From Rhinopomastus cyanomelas (taxonomy: Eukaryota; Chordata; Aves; Bucerotiformes; Rhinopomastidae), in NCBI GenBank assembly GCA_013400115.1, contig VXBP01001161.1:186001-250000 (forward strand): a stretch of 64,000 nt of DNA, written 5' to 3'. Under the pieces are notes generated by a model. It was not told the origin of the DNA. It saw only the letters and a program-made list of their open reading frames with translations, and made no database searches. Numbering within the stretch: position 1 is the first letter of the stretch; every line of letters starts with the position of its first letter. The position numbers were made by a program, and so were the translations under genes. Positions 55,563 to 64,000 of this stretch are shown here, one piece after another.

Positions 55563-56857
55563 GCAAAACTAAACCACCAGGCCAGCAGAAAAGGGTGTGA
55601 AGACAGTATATATCATTTTCTATTTTTACTATTTTAAAACATTGATTTACTTTGTAAAACATTGATCATGTGCACCAAAAAGTTCATCAATGGAAATCAG
55701 CTTGTTAATCCTTCACGATATCCACAAGAAAACAAGAACTGAATTTGCTACCCTTAGTCACTTCAACACAAGTCTGATTTTTTTAACTCGTCTTCTAAAA
55801 TAACTCTAAAGGATGAAAATTAAAGCAAGATAAATTATTTGCTTTTCAGGTCTCTATGAAAGTCTCCAGTTTGCTCATTTTATACCTGCACTACACACAC
55901 TTTGCTCTTGCAGCTTAACCCAGCTGCAGATCCTTGGCTTCTGGATAAACTTTCACCTCTGTGCAGCACAAAAACCCACAAGAATTTCTCTATATTTTCA
56001 ACTCTTCTGACAATTTTCTGCCTGTGAGTCTCTCTTCAAATCAAATTTCTCGTTACAACCCTTTGTGTTCTGTGGTTACATCCAAGACCTTACAACATCT
56101 TCCCCAGCAAGCACCAGTGCTCATCAGCACCTAAGCCTTCCCCATCTTCCCTCAGCAGTGACTCTCCTCAAAGAGTTTTTCCTGAAGCTCCACACTTTCT
56201 CTTGTCCCAGCTGCAAAACTCAACCCTTTATCTCACTTAACCACCCATGAGCCCCAAAAGCTACTTAGAGAATTGACTACTTAGTGAATAGACTACTTAG
56301 TGAATAGTCTTGTTTACTACCACTTGGTGTTTACTACCACTTGGTGGCCGTTCTGCTTGGTCTTACCCTTCAGATTTCTCTCTGTGTTACCATCTATACC
56401 CACCACATCACCACCCAGAGTATTTCCTCTGCACAAGGCTTTCCTCAAGTCCTCCCCCTGTCTCTAAAGCAGTTTACAAAAACTTCAGTCAGAAACAGAG
56501 AGAACTTGCCAAAAACCTATTCAGACAACACCGAGGGCAAGAAAATAAAACCTAGCTGGGGAAGTCTGGGCTGATGTTAACCTAACACTGAATAAATAAC
56601 TTCATATTTCACCTTCGTGCCCAGCTACTGGTTCAGTCTATGGGATATTTGAAGATATAATAAACACTGGACTAATTGACAGCTTTTCAAAATGTGAAAC
56701 ACTGGTATCTACTAGCTGAGATATTCTCCTGACATAAAAATTCAGATGCAAGATGTTGGCTTGCAATGAAAACTAGCCATGTGAGAGGTTTCCAAAAGCA
56801 CGTATTGGATTTATGCAGTGCCACTTAAAAACTACCATTTGAGCTACTTTCATAGGC
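55563..56857. other. Unique intron sequence
   Basis: A short duplication (ACTACTTAGTGAATAG at about 56276-56308, and TGTTTACTACCACTTGGTG twice at about 56310-56346) lies in otherwise unrecognised sequence. Confidence 0.45.
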
Positions 56858-57331
56858 CAGAATCATAGAATCATTAGGGATTGGAAGGGACCTCGAAAGA
56901 TCATCCAGTCCAATCCCCCGACACAGCAGGATCACCTAGACCAAGTTGCACAGGGACGTGGCCAGGTGGGTTTTAAACATCTCCAGAGAAGGGAGACTTC
57001 ACAACTCCCTTTGGCATCCCCTTCCAGTGCTCTGTCACCCTCACTGTGAGGAAGTTCCACCTCATATTGATGTGGAACCTCCTCTGTTCCAGGTTGCACT
57101 CATTGCCCCTTGTCCTGTCACTATATGACATTGAGAAGGGCCTGGCTCCATCCTCCTGACACCCACCCTTCACAGTTCTATAGACATTAATGAGGTCACT
57201 CCTCAGTCTCCTCTTCTCCAAGCTCAAGAGACCCAGCTCCCTCAGCCTTTCCCCCTAAGAAAGGTGTCCCACTTCCTTCATCATCTTTGTTCCTCTATGC
57301 TGGACACCTTCCAGCAGCTCTGTATCCTTCT
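56858..57331 (-). mobile_element. CR1 fragment, type 1
   Basis: Minus-strand frame LEKRRLRSDLINVYRTVKGG, CQEDGARPFSMSYSDRTRGN and NMRWNFLTVRVTEHWKGMPK. Its 5' end abuts the tail of the next copy. Confidence 0.93.
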
Positions 57332-57575
57332 CATAGAATCATCATAGCTGGAAAGGACCACTAGGATCATCACGTCCAGCCCTCATCCCAACATCTCTCT
57401 AATGCCTAGACCACAACCTCAAGTGCTCTACCTACTCCTTTTTTAAACACCTCCAGGGATGGTGACTCCACTACCTCCCTGGGCAGCCTGTTCCAGTGCC
57501 CAATCCCTCTTTCAGTAGAAAACGTCTTCCTAAGATCCAATCTAAACCTCTCCTGATGCAGCTTGAGGCCGTTTT
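57332..57575 (-). mobile_element. CR1 fragment, divergent type
   Basis: ATAGAATCATCATAGCTGGA, then TTTAAACACCTCCAGGGATG and TCTCCTGATGCAGCTTGAGG. Confidence 0.85.
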
Positions 57576-57733
57576 ATATTCGCTTTCACGATCTAAGACC
57601 AAGAAACCATTTTCTGGTAATTCAGAACAGCACATTTTTAACTTCAAGGCTTCCCAGCACTACACAGCACAGCTGATGTGTATTTTCAAGTCCAACAATG
57701 AAAAACTTACTAAAAGCAAAATAATTTATCTGT

Positions 57734-58117
57734 AAACTGAGGGAGCTGGGTCTCTTGAGCTTGGAAAAAAAGGAGACTGAGGGGTGACCCCATTAATGTT
57801 GATAAATATGGAAAGGAGGATGGAGCCAGGCTCTGCTCAGGGGCACCCAATGACAGGACAAGAGGCAGTGGGTGTGAGCTGGAACAGAGGAGGTTCCACA
57901 GAAACATGAGAAGAAACTGCTTCCCGGTGAGGGTGACAGAGCACTGGAAGGGGCTGTCCCGGGAGGTTGTGGAGTCTCCTTCTCTGGAGACGTTTAAAAC
58001 CTGCCTGGGAAGGTTCATTTGTGACTTCATCTAGGTGATTCTGCTCTGGCAAGGGGATTAGACTGCAGGATCTTTTGAGATCCCTTCCAAACCCTAATGC
58101 TCTGTGATTCTCTGAAT
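57734..58117 (+). mobile_element. CR1 fragment, type 1
   Basis: AACTGAGGGAGCTGGGTCTC to GCTCTGTGATTCTCTGAATC. Part of the KGGCQ segment is deleted near 57813. Confidence 0.92.
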
Positions 58118-58964
58118 CATACAACACAGAGACCTAGACAACCCAGGATGGAAGAAACTACTTCAACAACACTAATACCGTGTCAAAACATGTTTTAACT
58201 CCAACCTTAACCACAGTAGACAAGAGGACAGTTGTAGAACAAAGAGGAAAAAACAGCAAAGGAGAGGCAATTAGTAAAACCTTCATTTCTGCAGGATCCT
58301 GACACCTAATATTATGAAATTCAAGTTAACACATCCTTAAGGAACACAGGAAAAAGATGCTGTTCAGGCTAAAAACCTGAAGGAGAAAATAGAGCAATGA
58401 TAAATCCCAGTGTTTAAGTGCCTACAGTTTATGTTATCAGGGTAGAGTTACACACCTCTGCCAAACCAAATCCCAAGTCACTTGTCTCCCTGACATCTGC
58501 AGATTCAACTCTGAATAAATAAACACAGAGGTTTGCTTTTCCACTGTATTCCAAGCATGTGTTATAACTTAAACCTAAACAGCAAGTCAAGCAACAGCTA
58601 TCTGTACAAAACTTCTGGACCACCAGAAGGAGAGCGCTTCAAACAAAGTTTCTTCTATTGTCCCCTAAAAATGTTTGTTTTCATAGGGAGTTTGCTTTCC
58701 TGGACTCAGCATTCTGGTTTTAGGTTCATGTTGTTTGTCAAGTGTTTGTTAAACAAGTCGGCTTTGTTTGCTGGGATAGGAGCATTTGTAAACCAAGCCT
58801 CTCTGAGGAGTTTGCCGCAGCAGGAGGCCATCCTGCTGCACCTTGGGACCATCTCTGCGTGTGGACCTCACAGAGCAGATGTCTGAACTGAAGCCAGTGT
58901 GGAGACCACTGCAACAGTCTCAGAGTGAGACTCTGCACTACAAGAGCTTCAGTTTTGTTACCAC
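58118..58964. other. Unique intron sequence
   Basis: The plus-strand open frame at 58533-58886 has no recognised motif. The last 100 bp may belong to the CR1 that follows. Confidence 0.4.
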
Positions 58965-59055
58965 AGGATGAGAGGAAATGGTCTCTAGTTGGACCAGGGG
59001 AAGTTTAGGTTGGCCCTGAGGAAAACCATCTTCCCAAACGGGGTTACAGAAAAAC
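58965..59055 (+). mobile_element. CR1 ORF2 fragment, divergent type, without tail
   Basis: AGGATGAGAGGAAATGGTCT, then GGGGAAGTTTAGGTTGGCCC and AAAACCATCTTCCCAAACGG, equivalent to a degraded DRRGNGL and FRLALRKTIFPNGVTE. Interrupted by the copy at 59056. Confidence 0.75.
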
Positions 59056-59406
59056 AGATCACTAGGGATTGGAAGGGACTTAGAAAGATCATCCAGTCCA
59101 ATCCCCCTGCCACAGCAGGATCCCTTAGACCAAGTCACACAGGAACGTATCTAGGTGGGTTTTAAACCATCTCCAGAGAAGGAGACTCCACAACTCCCCT
59201 GGGCAGCCCCTTCCAGTGGTCTGCCACCTTCCCCAGGAAAAAGTTTCTTCTCAGACTGATGTGGAATCTTCACTGAGCAGCACCTACTCCATCCTCCTGA
59301 CAGCCACCCTTCACATATTTATCAACATTAAAGAGGTCACCCCTCAGTCTCCTTTTCTTCAACCTAAAGAGACTCAGTTCCCTTCAGCCTTTCCTCATCA
59401 GGAATC
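59056..59406 (-). mobile_element. CR1 fragment, type 1
   Basis: GATCACTAGGGATTGGAAGG to CTTTCCTCATCAGGAATC, with a deletion of the NDRTRGNGCEL segment near 59270. Confidence 0.9.
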
Positions 59407-59426
59407 TATCTGACCTCACAGCTCAC

Positions 59427-59596
59427 ATGAGAGCACTGGAAGGGGCTGTGCATGGAGGTTGTGGAGTCTCCTCTTCCGGAGACGTTTAAAACCCGCCTGT
59501 GTGACTGGATCTAGGGGATCCTGCTGTGGCAGAGGGATTGGACTAGACAACCTTTCGAGGTCACTTCCAATCCCCAATGTTCTGTGACTCTGATAC
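59427..59596 (+). mobile_element. CR1 fragment, type 1, head-to-head with the previous copy
   Basis: ATGAGAGCACTGGAAGGGGC to TGTTCTGTGACTCTGATAC, with about 20 bp between the two 5' ends. Confidence 0.9.
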
Positions 59597-60122
59597 TAGC
59601 ACTATGTAGCCTTTCAGAACAGTAGTAGCCTTCATATTTAGCTAAATAAATAAAATCACCAGGGGAAAAAAAAGCTCATATTGTCTTCTGTCTATTCACA
59701 GAACAAAGTGCAGTTGTGAAGGAGAACAGAGAATGTGGTTCCTTTGGCCTCAGGAATCCATTCTTCCTCAATTAGTTGACAATGGAGTAGTTTTCACATC
59801 CCCTTTTTTCTCTGGGTGTTGTACCTCAGTGTTATTTGCACATGTTTATTCTGAACAAGAACAGGGAAGGGAGCACATAGTGTCATGTTCTACTAAAAAA
59901 AGATGATCTACGCATCTACTCCCTTGAAACATCTCATGTTAGAATCTTAAAAATATCCTCCACATCTGTTGGGAGCAGAGCACAAACAAGGAGGTAAAGA
60001 AGTCGTCAGAGAAACAATGGCCAGGCCAGACTGCTCATAACCATCCTACACGAGATATTCACCTAGAAGTAGAGGCTTTCAGGGCAATTCTTGCACATGA
60101 AGGAATGAGATAGTCTCAAGCT
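59597..60122. other. Unique intron sequence
   Basis: Nothing recognised. Confidence 0.35.
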
Positions 60123-60795
60123 TAGAATCATTCAGATTGGAAAAGACCTTTGTGATCATGAAGTCCAACCATCAACCCTACTCTACAAGTTCATCCCTAA
60201 ACCAGATCCCCCAACACCACATCTAAGCGACTTCTAAACAAATCCAGAGGTGGGGACTCAACCACCACCCTGTGCAGCCCAGTCCAGTGCCCAACCACTC
60301 TGTCCAGGAAGACTTTCTTCCTGATGTCCAGTCTAAACCTCCCCTGTTGAAGCTTGAAGCCCTTCCCTCTGGTTCTGTCACTAACTACCTGTGAGAAGAG
60401 ACCAGGACCAACATCTCTACAATGTCCTTTCAGATAGTTGTAGAGAGCAATGAGGTCTCCCCTCAGCCTCCTTTTCCTCAAACTAAACAGCCCCAACTCT
60501 CTCAATCTCTCCTCATAAGATTGGTTCTCCAGGCTTTTCCCCAGCTTTGTTGCCCTCCTCTGCCATTGCACCAACACCTTGATGTCTCCCTTGTACTGAG
60601 GTGTCCAAAACTGGACCCAGTACTCAAGGTGTGGCCTCATCAGTGCTGAGTACAGGGGACAATCACCTCCCTACTCCTGCTGGACACAGTTTCTAATCCA
60701 GGCCAGGATGCCATTGGTCTTCTTGGCCACATGAACACCCTGCTGGCTCATATTCAGCTGCCTGCCAATTAGAACCCCCAAGTTCTTCAGAGAAG
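60123..60795 (-). mobile_element. CR1, type 2, 670 bp, well preserved
   Basis: Minus strand has an open frame of about 145 residues from MRPHLEYWVQFWTPQYKGDI and LVQWQRRATKLGKSLENQSY to RFRLDIRKKVFLDRVVGHWT and SRLDVVLGDLV. Upstream, in another frame, the VHVAKKTNGILAWIRN segment is also visible. Confidence 0.94.
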
Positions 60796-61712
60796 CAGTG
60801 ATTAAGAACAATGGCCAACTGAAAACTCATCAAGAAACCAAGACTGCAATCAAGACTGGCTTGTGGTATGTCAGGTACCCCACACTGCAGGTTTTCCTGA
60901 CTGCAGTTCCTCACACACACACGGGACACTATAAACATCAGCCTGTTTTGGGGACTGATGGAGGGAGAACAAGAACCTGACACCAAAGATTGAAAAAGGC
61001 ATCGATCGGTCTTCTGCCTCCTCCCAGATCCCAGCACTCTGTTGGTAAGCTGTTACAAAAGGATTTCGCTTCTCTGTAGACCCTCCTGCTTGGGGCCCTG
61101 CCCTGGGCTATCTCGCAGAGCTCCAGTGCCCTCATGATAATCTTTGTGAAAACACAGCACTAGCCAAGGGCTTGCTGGGCTCCACAAACTTCAGCTACTG
61201 CCTCCAATACCAACAGCAGGTTTGTTTTTAAATTACTTGTATCAGAACGATGCTGGTGGCTACCACAGGTCCTCCTCCATCAGCCATGTGTTGCTGATGT
61301 GAAAACACAATCAATTTCCAGCAGCAGCAGCCCATTGATATGGCCTTTATTTTGAATTTGCTATTTTCTTGGAGCAGCCCCTTCCAGAATTTATTAAAAT
61401 ACTATAAATAATAATTTACTCTAATAAGGAAGATGAAACTCACCCAGAAGATCTCCACAGGTGCTGTAAGAACAAACTATCACCTAATTTAATGCACCAT
61501 TCACTCCTAAAAGAGTTACAACTGCAGCTTTAACAGAGACTTGGCTGAACCAGAACCAACAGCAGATATTTGAGAGCATTTACACGTGAGCTTGCAGTCA
61601 CAAACGTTGATACTAAAAATAACTCAGCCTACATCCAATTTGGCCCCTTCTGAAAACTCTGTAGTCATGCAATGCTAATTTTTTCTCCTTGCCTCCAGAG
61701 CCTATTGACTCC
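60796..61712. other. Unique intron sequence
   Basis: No recognised exon or repeat. Confidence 0.4.
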
Positions 61713-61773
61713 TTTACTACTACTTTACTTTCTTTACTACTACTTTACTTTCTTTACTACTACCTTACTATTA
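61713..61773. repeat. 20-bp tandem repeat, three copies
   Basis: TTTACTACTACTTTACTTTC occurs twice exactly (61713-61732 and 61733-61752), and a third, slightly altered copy follows. Confidence 0.92.
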
Positions 61774-61787
61774 CAGAATCTATGATG

Positions 61788-61853
61788 CAACAAAGAAGGA
61801 GGTTGGCCTTGATGACCTTGGAGGCCTCTTGCAACCTTAATGATTCTATGAAG
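61788..61853 (+). mobile_element. CR1 tail, type 3-like
   Basis: GGAGGTTGGCCTTGATGACC, then TTGCAACCTTAATGATTCTA. Confidence 0.78.
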
Positions 61854-61954
61854 ACAATAACTCACACTAGAGAAACAAATGGAGGAAGCTGACCTCAGCA
61901 ACTGAGAGCCTGAGAGAAAAGATCTCATTTTAGTCATCATTCTCTAGGATGGAA

Positions 61955-62207
61955 ATGCGTTGGGTGATGACCCATCCCTGCTGGTGTTTAAGGCCAGGCT
62001 GGATGGGGCTCTGGCCAGCCTGGTCTAGGGTGGGGTGTCCCAGCCTGGTAGGGAGGTTGGAACTGGATGATCAGGTGTTCCCATCCAACCCTGAGTGATT
62101 CTGATTCCATAACTTCTCCAGTGAAGTGATCCTGCTGTGGCAGGGGAATTGGACTAGATGATCTTTTGGGGTCCCTTCCAATCCTTAATGATTCTATGAT
62201 TCTATGA
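61955..62207 (+). mobile_element. Chimeric CR1: type-4 3' end plus type-1 tail
   Basis: GTGTTTAAGGCCAGGCTGGA and GGTTGGAACTGGATGATCAG lead to CCAACCCTGAGTGATTCTGA. The shared linker TTCCATAACTTCTCCAGTGA follows, then the type-1 tail ending ATGATTCTATGATTCTATGA. Confidence 0.87.
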
Positions 62208-63325
62208 AAATCCACTAGGACTGCACAATGAATAACAAGAAGATTCAAAAATGAGACTTGGCAAAGAGAAGGAACTGAGAAGGGTTTTTCTGGTGGGTGG
62301 GTGGTTGGGTTTCTTAGCAAGAAACTAGAGAAGCTAAGGAAGAGCCGTGACAGTAGCCATTAGGTTTAGAAAGAAGGATGATGCCTTCCCTCCTGTTGGG
62401 AGGCCTCTGTCACATGGATATCCAACAGTTCTTAAAAGTTAACACAAATAAAGTTGAACCTGCACTGGAGAAAGAGAAGGGACTACATAATCCCCACCGG
62501 CCCCTGACAAATCAACTCTTCCCTGACTCCAAATCATTTGCTTCTTCAGGAGTCCAGGACCTCTCATTCCTCTTCAAACACTGGCATTTGAGTTTTGCAA
62601 ATTAGTCTCTTAGAAACATTGAGCTTAATATCAGGGTTGAGGATAAGTAATGGAACCTCAGTAAGACTTTTGCTTGGATACTCAGTAGAGTCTCAGCAGC
62701 TAAATAAACTCAGACAAAGAAAATACTCATTCACACACATGAGTTATCGTCTAGATTAAGCGTAACACTTCAGGGCAGTGTAGTTGGACACCTCTATAAA
62801 TTAGTAAGACCAGACCTCATTAAAGTACCCACCATTAAGTCTTTCCTGGAAAATTGGAGAAAAAACATCTCTTGTGTAGATTAACTGAGTTGTCAGCCAG
62901 CTCCTACTGTAAAGACCACAAGGTGAAACACGGCAGAGCCAGGAAAGGCAGCAGATCCTTGCTTGCAGACCAAATAAATTCCTCTTGACACATATTGCCT
63001 AATTAGAGCTAATAGAATCAGCAAAACAGCAAAAATAAGAACAAGTACAACAGGAGCAATTAGATTTGAAGAGCAGTGAGAGGTCTGATACTTCATGCGT
63101 TGCCAGATTCAATAAATGTGGTGCACAGATAACACTAACCCGAGTTTCAATGATGTACACAGCAGTGATGGATATAAAGGGGTGATTTTTCTGCAGAAAC
63201 ACAAGAACTTGGAGGTTTTGCCCAGTGCTTGAAAATTGTCATGGCTGTGCTCCATGTGAAGAGCATTATCTTCAGTATGATCTAACCTTTACCTTCATCG
63301 GCACGTTTTAACCTTTCGTACAATC
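62208..63325. other. Unique intron sequence
   Basis: 1.1 kb without a recognised repeat or exon. Confidence 0.4.
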
Positions 63326-63870
63326 ACAGAATGGCTGGGGTTGCAAGGGTCTTTAAAGATCATTGAGTTCCAACCCATCTCCATGGGCAAGGATACCTTC
63401 ACAACATTAGGTCACTCAGAGCCCCATCCAACCTGGCTTTCAACACTGCCAGGGGCAGCCACAACTTCCTTGGGCAACCTGTTCCAGCATCTCACCAACC
63501 TCACAGCATCTCATGTCCAACCTCAATCTCCCCTCTTCAAGTCTGGAATCCCTTCCCCTTCTCCTCTTGCTACACACTCATGTAAAAAACCCCTACCCCA
63601 GCTTTCTTGTAGCCCCCTTCAGAGATTGGAAAGCTGCTAGAAGGCAACCTGGGAGCCTCCTCTTCTCCAGGCTGAACAATCCAAACTTGTTCAGCCTGTC
63701 ATCAGAAGGGAGCTGCTCCAGCCCTCTGATCATTTGAGTTGCTCTCTCTGGACACCTTCCAGGAGCTCTATGTCCTCCTTATGTTGGCAACTCCAAAACT
63801 GGACCCAGGACTCCAGGTGGGGTCTCACAAGTGCAGAGCAGACGAGAAGAATCATCTCCCTTGACTGACT
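63326..63870 (-). mobile_element. CR1 fragment, type 6-like, old
   Basis: CAATCACAGAATGGCTGGGG, CACAACTTCCTTGGGCAACC, GGAGCTGCTCCAGCCCTCTG and AGGACTCCAGGTGGGGTCTC. Many indels. Confidence 0.88.
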
Positions 63871-64000
63871 GTCACTGTTTGTTTGGATGGTTTGCCCCAG
63901 GTTTTGTCAACATGATCCTGTATAAATTTTTCACCAGCTCTTTTTGACAAAGTTACCTCTAACAGCTCTGAAAACATTCACTGGTAGAGAATTGTTTTAC

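Larger units (their letters stand above)
47429..64000 (-). other. ATE1: Upstream ATE1 intron (partial)
   Basis: Everything right of the exon at 47308-47428 should be intron or further upstream parts of ATE1. I searched by eye for the next exon, expected to encode the YYYMGFYIHSC region on the minus strand, and did not find it. The intron therefore probably extends beyond the window. Confidence 0.6.

Noticed and set aside
60938..61135. Minus-strand frame containing APSRRVYREAKSF, looking superficially protein-like
   Set aside because: Could not be tied to any family or to the expected ATE1 sequence; splice sites are not convincing.
62893..63202. Hydrophobic minus-strand frame resembling a membrane segment
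   Set aside because: A short isolated hydrophobic stretch from T/A-rich DNA, with no gene context.
47429..64000. Search for the next upstream ATE1 exon (YYYMGFYIHSC region) on the minus strand
   Set aside because: No matching codon pattern with splice sites was found by eye; the exon is probably outside the window.

Overview
The window is from a bird nuclear genome. The evidence is about 70 fragments of the non-LTR retrotransposon CR1, the characteristic interspersed repeat of birds. Most are truncated at the 5' end, keep only the last part of ORF2, and end in a short octamer-like tail (ATTCTRTG type). One CR1 tail type dominates: in sense it reads GGGGGATTGGACTAGATGAT, then ends in TTCTGTGATTCTGTGA-like sequence. 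It is called type 1 here and resembles the CR1-J group. This dominance suggests a lineage with a CR1-J-like expansion, such as woodpeckers and relatives or hornbills. That lineage guess is inference.

Only one protein-coding gene is supported: ATE1 (arginyl-tRNA--protein transferase 1), on the minus strand. Its last two coding exons lie at 47308-47428 and 29034-29212, separated by an 18 kb intron. Both exons have proper splice signals, and the frame carries across the junction. The region right of 47428 is an upstream ATE1 intron; I found no earlier exon in the remaining 16.5 kb. The 3' UTR probably runs from 29033 down to about 26030, where an AATAAA signal lies on the minus strand. It would contain a 21-bp minisatellite and a 632-base assembly gap. 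Left of about 26 kb lies intergenic DNA. By conserved vertebrate synteny this should be part of the FGFR2-ATE1 gene desert; no FGFR2 exon is visible.

Layout: 1-26000 is intergenic, with dense CR1 and several CR1-free, partly CpG-rich patches that could be conserved regulatory elements (about 11.9-12.5, 15.8-16.4, 18.35-18.67, 20.46-20.76 and 23.65-24.4 kb). 26000-29033 is the putative ATE1 3' UTR. 29034-47428 holds the last two exons and the last intron. 47429-64000 is upstream intron, again full of CR1.

The most unusual content is in how the CR1 copies are arranged. A two-tailed chimera, with a type-4 CR1 tail followed by a type-1 tail, recurs at several loci with a shared junction. Head-to-head pairs with both tails pointing outward also recur. 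Further cases are tail-to-head concatemers without spacers, a tail inserted inverted inside another tail, and a 45-bp tail unit repeated three times. There is no sign of CRISPR, operons, tRNA or rRNA genes, or intact transposon coding capacity.

CR1 tail types used below, given in sense: type 1, GGGGGATTGGACTAGATGAT...; type 2, GATGGTTGGACTCGATGATC followed by CCAAGGGTCTTTTCC; type 3, GGGGTTGGACTAGATGACCT; type 4, GGTTGGAACTGGATGATC, ending CCAACCCTGAGTGATTCT; type 5, GGGCTGGATGATCTTAGAGA; type 6, GGTTGGAA/CT..GATGATCTCT, ending CCTCAGCCATTCTATGA.
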